Positions 41,101-50,099 of a stretch of DNA of 64,000 nucleotides are shown one piece after another; the stretch's first letter is position 1, and every line of letters starts with the position of its first letter. Source of the stretch: Candidatus Dojkabacteria bacterium (GTDB taxonomy: Bacteria; Patescibacteria; Dojkabacteria; SC72; JAFGCJ01). A program made the translations under genes and the position numbers. The notes under the pieces were generated by a model. That model did no database searches, was not told the DNA's origin, and was given only the letters and a program-made list of their open reading frames with translations. Location: NCBI GenBank assembly GCA_016932785.1, contig JAFGCJ010000003.1:107677-171676 (forward strand), written 5' to 3'.

Positions 41101-44100
41101 TTATTTTTCCCAGGTCAGAACGAGATCTTCATCTTTCTCGAGGTTGGTTCTTTTTACGAGGGTATTTATCTCTCTCTGTATATCTGAGAGATCAGTTGGC
41201 TCCCATAGGTCTGGATAGGAGACCTGGATCGTGATTGGATCGGCATCCAGTCCGGCCTGTTTGATGAAGTTCAGTCTGTACGTCAGCTTGCTCCCTGGAC
41301 CTATTTCTAAAGGAAAGTCAGTCATGTCCTCTCTTTCAAGTCGGTATGTTACTGAGATACTGTGCTGACCCTTCGTTGGAACAACAATGTGTCCGGACAA
41401 GGTCTCGAGCTGAAATGAAGAACTCTCTTTAACAGTGTAGGACTCTATTCCCTCGACTCTTACCAGGGTAACACCCTGTGGAAGAAATATTCGTATGAAG
41501 CACTCATAGTCACCCTCTGGATAAATATTCTGTGTGCTCGAATTTTCATAGTTTATTGTAAGCTTTTGTTGGATCGTGTTTTCATCAATTATATTTGTTG
41601 CAACAGTTGTGGATCTATCGATGTAGTAGTTAGCTTTATTTCCTCCGTAGTTCCATTCAACAGGATAGATGATATTTGTTTTAGGCTCTAGGTGGCCGCT
41701 CCACCCCAAATTATCAAGAACTTCTGCAACTTGAGAGTTGTGCATGTATATTTGAATATGGTTTTCATCAAGGGCCTCGGTTGTTACTTTTGATACCTCT
41801 GATATCTTGGATTTTCCGTCTGACAATAATTTTTTGAGAATCTCATTGGCCAGGTTTGATAGGAAGACAGGTTTGTTTGTGCTTCCCGGCGTGAATTCCT
41901 TATGGATCTCAATTACCTTGTCATATATGTTGTCCTTGGTTACTGGATCGGATTCTCCCGGGACTTTTATTTCACCCCAAATATCAATAAGTTCGCTTAC
42001 ATACTGAAGGTCTATTGCTATTACTCCATCAACGTTTACGACCTTGTCCTCAAGCTTGAGGAAATACTCTGCGGCCTCAGCTGACTCTGGGAAATCAGGT
42101 GACCAGTTTGAAAGAGACAGATTCCATTCTTTGGTTCCCAGTGCTTTTTGCATGGATTCTGGAGGATCGACTTTCTCTGTGAGTTGACCGTCTGCATTGT
42201 AAACATCGTCGACGGTCATCGTTCTAATTTGACCATGCTCAATTCCTATAACAGCATAGCTGGTGAGCCAACCTCCTGTGCTTCTGAGTTCCATTGGGTT
42301 TTGGAATAGAACAATATAAGTTTTTCTATCATCCTCACCAAGAATCTCGGGCATATACGATGAAAACTCATTTACCGTACCTATTGTCTCATCCAGTTTT
42401 GCGGTTGTGTCTTTTAATTTCTTAATGTAATTCCTTATTGAAGCGGGGTAAATAGAGGTGTCAACATCATTTAGGGACTCTGTGGCTAGTGAAATTTCAA
42501 TGCTTGCGCTTTCAATATACTGAACCCCGTCTTCCATACTCCGTAGCTCATTTAGGTACTCTCTGGAACCTCCTCCGGTATTCTGATCAAAGGTTGTGAT
42601 AGGTTCGAAGTTGTTGAAATATTCAGCGTAAGGGTCGAATCCCTTAACTAGATAATTTCCCGCTTTAGACAAATGCTCTGCCCCGTCAGCTATATTTGAG
42701 GTATTTTGGTAGAGGTTTTTTACTCCGGGAACGTAAGACACCCATCTTAGATTTTGAAATCCGGTATTTGCGAGAGAGGTGAAGTAGCTTGATCGTTCGA
42801 GTGATTTCTGTGCAGCATCTGTATCGAGGCTATAAGCCTGTTTGTACCCCTTATTTCCGAAGTAATATCCAAGTGACGCGCCTAGCAGAATCTGAATTAT
42901 TGGTGCAATCAGTAGAAAGTACACGGCTACCACGGCTAGAGATATTCCTACCCATTTAAAAACCTGCCCGAGGGATACCTTCTGAGTTTTGGAAGACGAA
43001 AGAGTACTTGTGATGACTTCTTTAAGTCTGGAAAATGGAGAAGTAACAGAACTGATAATTTTGCCGACTGTTGTAACTCGTTCGGACCTTGGGGCCTTTG
43101 CTTTTAACGATTCTTGCTTGTCTGTCAGGTCTTTTTGAGAAGGTTTATCCTCCCACTTCAGATTGTATTCGTCATAGAAATACTGAATTGATTCCATGAG
43201 GGACTCTTCAAAAGAAATTCTTGGGTTCCAGCCGATTTTTGTAAGATTTTTGGCAGGCACATAAATTTGTGGAGGTCCTTCATCTCCTGAGCTTTCAGTA
43301 AAAACTATCTCTCCTGCTTTTGGGTTCATTTCAAGTGTCCTGTAGGCTAGACTAAGGGTTGAGATCTCTTCTGGATATGAGAGGGAAAACACCTCTCCAT
43401 TTGTTTTTCCGCTAAAAGTTGCTTTTATCAAGCCATAAACGGCATCTAAAGAGTTGATATAGTATGAGAAGTCGAGTCCCTCACCGGTTATTGTTATTCT
43501 CGGTTTAGTAATAGATTCCTTTATCATATCAACGAAAGTAGTGTTCGAGTCCAAAGGCATTCCTTTTCCGATTACTTCACCAAGTCGGCAAATTCTGATA
43601 TTGAGGGCTGCATTGTCGTGGTATTCTGCCGCAAGATTTTCGGCATATCTTTGAAGCTCCATAGGTGTGTACGGATTTTGAGATCTATCAGAGGAAAGCT
43701 TATCCGTGTCTTGAGGTTTTATGGTGGAAAGCTTTCTGTGTCCAGAGATGGTTGTTGTAAGAGTTACCTTTGCGGATTGTTTGAGAGCAATTTTAAACAA
43801 TGCGTCGATTGAGTTTGTTTCTGATAAAAACTTCTTACTTGAAAGATTCTCTGTTGTGACTAGATACTGGTCCAGCAGGATAAAAATATAGTCTACGCGC
43901 TTAATCTCGGTTGAAAGTCCAGGTACTCCAGAGAGATCATAGATTTTGGCTTTGTGTTTTGACTTAAGATCCTGAAGTGTCTTTTTGGTCTTTCGAGTGA
44001 ATTCATCAATAACTATGATGTTTGTTTTCTGGGAGGATAGAATTTCGGCTAATTTTTCGCCGAGGAAGTTGGCACCATGTACAATAATTGCTGTTGGTTG

Positions 44101-44124
44101 TTTTGTGTTTAGTTGATCATTCAT
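41101..44124 (-). CDS. Degenerate NAD-epimerase fused to a DUF4012 membrane protein
   Basis: Predicted 1007 residues. The first 330 resemble an extended SDR epimerase, ending in the usual GWNPRISFEESLMESI. The cofactor loop reads HGANFLG instead of GxxGFxG, and the active-site Tyr-x3-Lys reads YTPME, so it is probably not catalytic. A linker and one transmembrane helix (about 390-415) follow, then a DUF4012 extracellular region with LVLFQNPMELRSTGGWLTSYAVI-like and GVIAIDLQYVSELID motifs. DUF4012 proteins are common in CPR and Gram-positive bacteria near envelope genes; their role is unknown. Spacing to both neighbours is about ten bases. Confidence 0.8.
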   Translation of the reverse strand: MNDQLNTKQPTAIIVHGANFLGEKLAEILSSQKTNIIVIDEFTRKTKKTLQDLKSKHKAKIYDLSGVPGLSTEIKRVDYIFILLDQYLVTTENLSSKKFLSETNSIDALFKIALKQSAKVTLTTTISGHRKLSTIKPQDTDKLSSDRSQNPYTPMELQRYAENLAAEYHDNAALNIRICRLGEVIGKGMPLDSNTTFVDMIKESITKPRITITGEGLDFSYYINSLDAVYGLIKATFSGKTNGEVFSLSYPEEISTLSLAYRTLEMNPKAGEIVFTESSGDEGPPQIYVPAKNLTKIGWNPRISFEESLMESIQYFYDEYNLKWEDKPSQKDLTDKQESLKAKAPRSERVTTVGKIISSVTSPFSRLKEVITSTLSSSKTQKVSLGQVFKWVGISLAVVAVYFLLIAPIIQILLGASLGYYFGNKGYKQAYSLDTDAAQKSLERSSYFTSLANTGFQNLRWVSYVPGVKNLYQNTSNIADGAEHLSKAGNYLVKGFDPYAEYFNNFEPITTFDQNTGGGSREYLNELRSMEDGVQYIESASIEISLATESLNDVDTSIYPASIRNYIKKLKDTTAKLDETIGTVNEFSSYMPEILGEDDRKTYIVLFQNPMELRSTGGWLTSYAVIGIEHGQIRTMTVDDVYNADGQLTEKVDPPESMQKALGTKEWNLSLSNWSPDFPESAEAAEYFLKLEDKVVNVDGVIAIDLQYVSELIDIWGEIKVPGESDPVTKDNIYDKVIEIHKEFTPGSTNKPVFLSNLANEILKKLLSDGKSKISEVSKVTTEALDENHIQIYMHNSQVAEVLDNLGWSGHLEPKTNIIYPVEWNYGGNKANYYIDRSTTVATNIIDENTIQQKLTINYENSSTQNIYPEGDYECFIRIFLPQGVTLVRVEGIESYTVKESSSFQLETLSGHIVVPTKGQHSISVTYRLEREDMTDFPLEIGPGSKLTYRLNFIKQAGLDADPITIQVSYPDLWEPTDLSDIQREINTLVKRTNLEKDEDLVLTWEK

Positions 44125-44132
44125 GCTTGGTA

Positions 44133-44759
44133 TTAATCAAGTTGTACCGGCCTTGCCATAAGTTCTATTTCGGCGATGAGAGTATAGCCCTCACGTAAAA
44201 TTAAGGCGGCATCTTCGTCCTCATATCCGTCCAATGAGATTTTCATCTCATGTCTTCCGTCGTCAAGTTTTTGTGTTGTTACGGGAGTATCTCCGTATCG
44301 GATATTGTCTATCCATACCGTGGCACCTGGCGGGGAAGATTTTATATATAGCTCGGATTCGTTCGTCTTTATTTTTTTATAATAAAGAGTTTTTAACGAA
44401 CTGAATTGTTTGCTTGGTCCAATTTCCGCTTCAACAAATGTCCTTGTGTTCTGCTCAAGATGAATCAGCTTTGTAATATCGGTATAGAAGTCTTCACTTC
44501 CTGAGATTCGTGAAACCTTAAGTTTATAATCGCCTGGGGCAAGATTCTCCGACGATAATGGAGTCTCTCCTATTTTTTTCCCGTCTAGAAACACTTCTGA
44601 TTTTCCAGCTGTTGTATTAACTGTAAGGGCGGCGTTTTTTCCTACAATAGGAAGATAAGCAAGGTATGACCATGGGCGTAGGATCGCTGCCGCAATTGCA
44701 AGGGCAGCAATAAAAACTATAATTATTATGCGGTAGCTCTTTTTCATTGGTGATTTCAT
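44133..44759 (-). CDS. PEGA-domain membrane protein
   Basis: Predicted 208 residues. One N-terminal transmembrane helix (about 8-30) is followed by two PEGA repeats, recognised by SEVFLDGKKIGETPLSSENLAPGDY and PPGATVWIDNIRYGDTPVTTQKL. PEGA domains are beta-rich and often found in surface proteins. The ATG at 44759 was chosen over an upstream one at 44786 because it starts closest to the helix. It lies 8 bases upstream of the DUF4012 gene and is part of the same minus-strand block. Confidence 0.8.
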   Translation of the reverse strand: MKSPMKKSYRIIIIVFIAALAIAAAILRPWSYLAYLPIVGKNAALTVNTTAGKSEVFLDGKKIGETPLSSENLAPGDYKLKVSRISGSEDFYTDITKLIHLEQNTRTFVEAEIGPSKQFSSLKTLYYKKIKTNESELYIKSSPPGATVWIDNIRYGDTPVTTQKLDDGRHEMKISLDGYEDEDAALILREGYTLIAEIELMARPVQLD

Positions 44760-44815
44760 TATAGTTTTTGGAGCATGAAAAGGCAATTGGTTTGCGTCTG
44801 GAAGCAGTTAGAGTA

Positions 44816-45994
44816 TTAGTATGAATATTTTGACTCTGGACTTTCCTTATCTGTAACTTCTTTCTGAGAGGGTTTTTGCCGTCTTTTGACAATTTGTGTT
44901 ATGGCCCCAATGAAAACTACAATTAGTAATAGTGCAATCAACGATGAAAATGCCCTCATAGCTCCGAAGGAGGCGAGAGCTACGGCACCGAGAATTGCTG
45001 AAAGGCCATATTCGACTAGAGCAAGTTGAGGTTCAGTAAGCCCAAGGTCGAGCATTTTGTGATGTAGGTGAGTTTTGTCGCTTATCGAGAGAACAATACT
45101 TGGGTTTAGGGTTTTCGTCTTTATTATCCTGGAGGCTATAACCCAGACAAAATCTATAAGCGGAAGCATAAGAATGATTAGACCTATCGCTATCTTTGCA
45201 CCACTCATAACACTTAGAACAGCAAGTACAAAACCGTAAACAGATTTTCCCGAGGAACCGGAGAATATCTTTGCGGGATAGAAGTTGAAGATTAGAAATC
45301 CCAGGGCAAGTCCCGCAAAAATAATGCTTAGGGTTGCAGATTGATCGGATTGTGTTCTAACACTGAACAGAAAAAGCGTGAGCGAAGCAATTATAGAATT
45401 TCCCTCCATAAGGCCATCAGTTCCTGCGACGAACTTCACAGCATTAATACATATCAGAGTCCATGCAATAAACAAGAGATCACCTGGAAGTACGAGTTCT
45501 ATAGGAATGTTGAGAAGCTCTGTTTTAAATGTGAAGAGATCGAGATTTATTACTCCGTTTATGGGATTGTTTATAAATGAGAGATTGATTGGAGATAAAG
45601 CAATAATAATAGCAGCGGCTATTTGAGCCGTAAGTTGAAACTTGTATGAAAATTCAAACTTATCGTCGAGAATGCCCATAACAAGCAGCAGAGATGTTGC
45701 AAGGACGAGATAAAGGACTTCGGGACTGTACTCAAGAGTGATAAGTGTTAGTAGGATAAAGGGGAGAACAACAGCAGCACCTCCAAGCCTTGGGGTAGGG
45801 GGTTTTTCGAGATGTCTGAAGTCTGATGCCTTATTCCCTTCTCTCATACTTGGTGGATATGCAAGAATTTTGAATTTTCGCGCAATGTAACCAACTATTG
45901 GTGTAAGTACAAGCCCTGAAAGAAATCCAATGGCAAGTAGTGGCAGGTAATCAAGATATTTTTGGTAATTTTCAGGGATGTTGAGATTAAACAT
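44816..45994 (-). CDS. WecA/MraY-family polyprenyl-phosphate sugar-1-phosphotransferase
   Basis: Predicted 392 residues with about eleven transmembrane helices. Family motifs are in place: PPTPRLGGAAVV in the first loop, the DDK aspartates in MGILDDKFEFSYK, FVAGTDGLMEGNS and the cytosolic SDKTHLHHKMLDLGLTEPQLAL. These enzymes move a sugar-phosphate from a UDP-sugar to undecaprenyl phosphate, the first step of lipid-linked glycan synthesis. The HLHH motif favours WecA/TagO over MraY. It leads the envelope block. Confidence 0.92.
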   Translation of the reverse strand: MFNLNIPENYQKYLDYLPLLAIGFLSGLVLTPIVGYIARKFKILAYPPSMREGNKASDFRHLEKPPTPRLGGAAVVLPFILLTLITLEYSPEVLYLVLATSLLLVMGILDDKFEFSYKFQLTAQIAAAIIIALSPINLSFINNPINGVINLDLFTFKTELLNIPIELVLPGDLLFIAWTLICINAVKFVAGTDGLMEGNSIIASLTLFLFSVRTQSDQSATLSIIFAGLALGFLIFNFYPAKIFSGSSGKSVYGFVLAVLSVMSGAKIAIGLIILMLPLIDFVWVIASRIIKTKTLNPSIVLSISDKTHLHHKMLDLGLTEPQLALVEYGLSAILGAVALASFGAMRAFSSLIALLLIVVFIGAITQIVKRRQKPSQKEVTDKESPESKYSY

Positions 45995-45998
45995 GCAT

Positions 45999-46460
45999 TT
46001 ATCTAACTAGACTTAAGGGTTTATATATGGAAATAAATAGTGCCAAAGTTGTGATGATCGATATTGTTTGAATAAAATAGGCAAGAGTTTTTGATTTAAA
46101 GTATAGTCTTCCGCCAACAATTATTGCAAATAGCTGGACGATAAGATTAGTAAGGACAATTAATATAACGTTTGTACTGTTGATAAATCTCTTTGACGGG
46201 GATTGATAGTAGTAAAAAAGTGCTATAGAAGAGGGTATCTTCGTAATATTATTATAGAAATACACTGCGGTTATTATCGAAAGGGAGGTATTCAGAAATA
46301 TAGCAAGCCACAGAACTGGAGATCTCCAGTAGCTAAATTGATCCATTATTCTGGAAATTCTCCTATACCTAAGGGAAACACGTTGTAGAAACGGACTCCC
46401 TTTGTACTTAATTCCAAGGCCTAATTGTGACGGTTTTTCTTTAATCTGTTTTTTCTTCAT
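45999..46460 (-). CDS. Four-helix membrane protein next to the WecA-like gene
   Basis: Predicted 153 residues, with a basic N terminus and three or four hydrophobic helices. The start overlaps the end of rsmA by 20 bases, and the gene ends five bases before the WecA-like start, so it is read as part of this minus-strand run. No family recognised. Confidence 0.55.
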   Translation of the reverse strand: MKKKQIKEKPSQLGLGIKYKGSPFLQRVSLRYRRISRIMDQFSYWRSPVLWLAIFLNTSLSIITAVYFYNNITKIPSSIALFYYYQSPSKRFINSTNVILIVLTNLIVQLFAIIVGGRLYFKSKTLAYFIQTISIITTLALFISIYKPLSLVR

Positions 46461-47265
46461 TATTCAGGACGTTATTATACAACATAAATACTTTTTGAAA
46501 TTCTTCCAGAGAGAGTTCCTCGGGTCTCTTTTTTCGGACTATCTTGAAATTATTCTCTTTAAGGCATTGCTTTAGACGAAAATGGTACTTTTTTGGAGTA
46601 ATCCTTAAAAGATTATTTTGGATAGTTTTTCGTTGAGATTGAAAGCAATCCTTAATAAAAGCAGACAAATCTGTGCCATCTTTATGCGGATTTTTAAGTA
46701 TAAATTTTATGACAGCACCGTCCACCTTGGGAACCGGACTGAAAGATTTTGCAGAAACCGTAAATTCATACCTGCAAGTGGAGTAAATACTTGCGAAAAG
46801 TGATAAAAATGTTGATTTCGGGGTCTTAGCCGTATAGTCATCGGCAACTTCCTTCTGAACCAGAAAAGTGAGAGAAACCGGGTGAGGCAGATTTTCTTTT
46901 CTAGGAAAAGTAATAAATTTGGCTATTATTTTTTTTGAAATATTGTAAGGGAGTGAACCTACTACGAAAAAATCATTCTTGAAATTATCAGCAGGGTTAT
47001 AATTCAAGATATCCATATTTACAACTTTGAAATTCTGATGCGATGTTAACTCAAGTTTTTGCTTTAGTAAAAGGGCTAGTCTGGGATCGCGTTCTACGCA
47101 CACAAGTGATTGAACGAGGTTTATAAGTTCAAAGGTAAGAGCTCCCTTCCCTGGTCCTATCTCAAGCCAGTCTTGATCAGAAGACGGGTCTGCTATGGAA
47201 ACCAATTTTTGTATTATTGCTTTATCTTTTAAAAAGTTTTGACCAAGATATTTTAGAGCTTTCAT
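46441..47265 (-). CDS. rsmA: 16S rRNA (adenine1518/1519-N6) dimethyltransferase RsmA
   Basis: Predicted 274 residues. QNFLKDKAIIQKL at the N terminus, motif I WLEIGPGKGALTFEL, and motif IV GSLPYNISKKIIAKF with NxPY-type catalytic residues (here SLPY). The central LVQKEVADDY and the SFSPVPKVDGAVI segment are typical of KsgA/RsmA. It dimethylates two adenines near the 3' end of 16S rRNA. Catalytic Asn of NLPY is replaced by serine, which is unusual. The gene overlaps its downstream neighbour by 20 bases. Confidence 0.88.
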   Translation of the reverse strand: MKALKYLGQNFLKDKAIIQKLVSIADPSSDQDWLEIGPGKGALTFELINLVQSLVCVERDPRLALLLKQKLELTSHQNFKVVNMDILNYNPADNFKNDFFVVGSLPYNISKKIIAKFITFPRKENLPHPVSLTFLVQKEVADDYTAKTPKSTFLSLFASIYSTCRYEFTVSAKSFSPVPKVDGAVIKFILKNPHKDGTDLSAFIKDCFQSQRKTIQNNLLRITPKKYHFRLKQCLKENNFKIVRKKRPEELSLEEFQKVFMLYNNVLNNEEKTD

Positions 47266-47316
47266 GTTTTATATTCTATTTCTATACATTGAGATCCAAA
47301 AAACTAAGCAAGAAAT

Positions 47317-48264
47317 TTATTCCGGTGCAGGGTACCGCAAATCATAAACCTTGTTTTTTATATTGAAGGAGATGTTGCATTTGGAACACAGAAGACTTGA
47401 TGGTTTTCTGTCTAATTCACCTTTACACTTGGGGCAGCACAGTAAGTCCTCAACATCTGAAAAGTGCTGTTGTGACAAGCCGTTTTTTTTGTATGACTGG
47501 TAAATTATGCTTGGAGTAATCTTAGTCCAGCCTAATACAACTTGAAAAAATTTTTCCACTACTTTAAGTAATACCGAGGGTACAAATTTTTTGATAAAAG
47601 GGATTCTCAGAAAGGATAAACAATATGATCTTTTGATATTTATTTCATGAGAAACAAGAAGATTTCTAATATGTCTTGGTGAATAGTTATAAATAATCCC
47701 GGGAACCGTTGCTTCGGTACCCTCGGGAGATTTTGAAGTCTCTATTTTCGAAGGCTCACCTGAAAAAATATATTTGAAATTAAATTTGAGTATTGCTCTG
47801 AGAATAGCTTTGATATTATGCTTGTTGGCAAATTCCAATACGAAGAGGGCTTTGCTAGAAAGGATTCTTGAAACTTCTGATATGGCTGTGTCCCAATCCT
47901 CCAGGTGATGAATTACTCTTACCATGAGAGCAGAATCAAATGTTGCTGTTTTAAAGGGAAGATTATAAACATTTGCTGCTACCAAATTTACGTTTTTTAT
48001 TCCTCTCTTCTTAAAGTCCTCGCGTGCCTGTTCTAGGGCCTTTTCCGAATAGTCACACAAAACACAATTGTGGAACTTTTGGTAGTATAAATCTGTTAAT
48101 CTTCCGTACGAACCACCTACATCTAGGATCCAGTTCCCAGTGGAATTCTTGAGAATCTTCTTCAGTACGTTAGTCTCAGAAAAGTTCTCGTAGTCTCGGT
48201 CCTTCCAAAATTGGGAGTAATCGTAATCGTATTTATCGTAGTAGGTAATATCTTGTGAGCTCAT
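47317..48264 (-). CDS. Class I methyltransferase with C-terminal zinc ribbon
   Basis: Predicted 315 residues. The methyltransferase core has motif I WILDVGGSYGRLTD, motif II CVLCDYSEKAL and motif IV region FDSALMVRVIHHLEDW, as in ubiquinone/menaquinone-type and small-molecule methyltransferases. The C-terminal 45 residues hold two CxxC pairs (CCPKCKGEL; LLCSKCNISF) resembling a Trm112-like ribbon, here fused to the enzyme. The substrate is unknown. It ends 51 bases before rsmA, and dnaG ends 23 bases upstream of its start. Confidence 0.82.
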   Translation of the reverse strand: MSSQDITYYDKYDYDYSQFWKDRDYENFSETNVLKKILKNSTGNWILDVGGSYGRLTDLYYQKFHNCVLCDYSEKALEQAREDFKKRGIKNVNLVAANVYNLPFKTATFDSALMVRVIHHLEDWDTAISEVSRILSSKALFVLEFANKHNIKAILRAILKFNFKYIFSGEPSKIETSKSPEGTEATVPGIIYNYSPRHIRNLLVSHEINIKRSYCLSFLRIPFIKKFVPSVLLKVVEKFFQVVLGWTKITPSIIYQSYKKNGLSQQHFSDVEDLLCCPKCKGELDRKPSSLLCSKCNISFNIKNKVYDLRYPAPE

Positions 48265-48287
48265 TGTAAGGTTGCGAAAATTAAAAA

Positions 48288-50084
48288 CTATTTAGATTGC
48301 AGAGCTTCTAGTTCCTGTATTTTTGAGTTTATCAGATTTAGTACCGAATTTGCCTTTTCTGATGAATCAGTTTTTTCAAGCTTTTCAAGCTGTTCCTTTA
48401 AGTCAGCTATTTCAAATCGAATAGCACGCTCCTTAATCTTGCGTATTGTTTCCGTGATTTCCAAGATAATTTCTTCTTGTGTAGGCTCTTCAGACCAAAT
48501 TGGACGCATATTGGAGTCTTCACATAAAGATCTTTCTTTGTCGTCGAGTTTTTCAATAAAGGAAGATATTGAAAAGTCTTTATCTTTTTTAAATTGAGAA
48601 ATAAGCTTATTAACAATTACTGAAACAGTAGGATTTTTGAGCTCTTGAAGTGGAATCTTTTCAATTGTCCAGGGAAGCGCCTTAGGACTCTGAAAAAGCA
48701 ACGAGAGCAGGTATATCTCCAGGGGAAGATCTTGGTCTTTAGCTTTGGTCTCCTCCTCAATATCTGCAGTAGTAAAAGTGTTAGAAATTATTTTTTTCTT
48801 GATTGTAGATTCCGATATTCCAGTGAGCTCGGATATTTCCTTAATGTGGTGCTCTCGTATTAGTAAATCTGATATCTCTGAAATTATTGGGAATATCTTT
48901 TTTACCACCAATTGCTTGAATTTCAGGCTTTTTGGGTCTGAACCACTTAATAGTTTCTCGAGAAAATATGTTATTGCTGGTTGTTTGGAATTTATAGCCT
49001 TAATCCATAGGTTTTTATCCTTTTTGATACATTCGTCAGCGTCGTTTCCGTATGGCAACTCGATCGCTGAAACATTGAAGCCCTTCTTGTAGGCTAATCC
49101 AGCAACTCTTGCTGCGGCAGATTGGCCGGCAAAGTCTCTGTCAAAACACAAGGCAATGTTTTGTGTAAATCTCTTAATTCTATCGAGTTGGTCTGAAGTA
49201 ACACCTGTTCCCAGGGGGGCTGTGATGTTCTTTACTCCTGCTTGGAATGAGGATATTACATCTGTCTGGCCTTCGACGAGGATGCAGAAATCCCTGTCGT
49301 TAATTGCTTTTTTGGTCTGAAAAATCCCGAAAAGGTTCCTCCTTTTCTGAAAGATCAGGGTCTCTGGCGAGTTAATGTATTTGGGCCTCTTATCGTTCTT
49401 ATTAATTACCCTTCCGCTAAAACCAATTACAGCTCCTGAGGTAGAAAAAATTGGGAACATTAGTCTGTCGTAGAACCTATCTGTAAGTCGTCCTTGACGT
49501 TTTGTAAGAATGCCGTAATTCTCAAGTTCTTTGTCTTGGTAACCTTTTTTCTTTAAGAATGAATGTAGAGAATTATTAGCGGAGGTGGGAGGTGCATAAC
49601 CAATTTGAAATGTCTTTATCGAGTCTTTTGTCAATCCCCTTTTACGAAGATATATTCGGGCTTTTTCACCCAAATTATGTTTTGTTAGGATGTAATTGTA
49701 ATACTTTCCTGCAAGTTCATGAATTTCTTTTGCCCTGAGAAACCTTTTTGCAGACTCTGGATCAGATTTGCCCAATTTAAGCTTAACGCCGGCCTCTTTG
49801 GCAAGCTGCGTAAGGGCTTCATAGAATTCGATGTTTTCATTTTTCATCAGGAACTCTATTACGTCACCGCTTTCACCACACCCGAAACATTTGTAAATTC
49901 CTAGTTCGGGGTTTACTGAAAAAGATGGAGTATCCTCTTTATGGAAGGGACAAAGACCAAATAGGTTTTTACCTACAGGCTTGAGACTTACATATCTTTT
50001 GACTACATCTTCAATATTTATTCTCTGTTTAATCTCCTCTATTTGAGATCTATCAACTCCAGAAGAATGGATGATTTCCGCCAT
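48288..50084 (-). CDS. dnaG: DNA primase
   Basis: Predicted 598 residues. The N-terminal CHC2 zinc finger is CPFHKEDTPSFSVNPELGIYKCFGCG. The RNA polymerase core (about 120-330) contains the TOPRIM domain with ILVEGQTDVISS and the acidic DRDFAGQSAA segment. The C-terminal 200 residues are helical and would bind the replicative helicase. It synthesises RNA primers for lagging-strand replication. It follows the RodZ-like gene by 15 bases on the same strand. Confidence 0.97.
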   Translation of the reverse strand: MAEIIHSSGVDRSQIEEIKQRINIEDVVKRYVSLKPVGKNLFGLCPFHKEDTPSFSVNPELGIYKCFGCGESGDVIEFLMKNENIEFYEALTQLAKEAGVKLKLGKSDPESAKRFLRAKEIHELAGKYYNYILTKHNLGEKARIYLRKRGLTKDSIKTFQIGYAPPTSANNSLHSFLKKKGYQDKELENYGILTKRQGRLTDRFYDRLMFPIFSTSGAVIGFSGRVINKNDKRPKYINSPETLIFQKRRNLFGIFQTKKAINDRDFCILVEGQTDVISSFQAGVKNITAPLGTGVTSDQLDRIKRFTQNIALCFDRDFAGQSAAARVAGLAYKKGFNVSAIELPYGNDADECIKKDKNLWIKAINSKQPAITYFLEKLLSGSDPKSLKFKQLVVKKIFPIISEISDLLIREHHIKEISELTGISESTIKKKIISNTFTTADIEEETKAKDQDLPLEIYLLSLLFQSPKALPWTIEKIPLQELKNPTVSVIVNKLISQFKKDKDFSISSFIEKLDDKERSLCEDSNMRPIWSEEPTQEEIILEITETIRKIKERAIRFEIADLKEQLEKLEKTDSSEKANSVLNLINSKIQELEALQSK

Positions 50085-50099
50085 TTTTATTCTTTTAAC

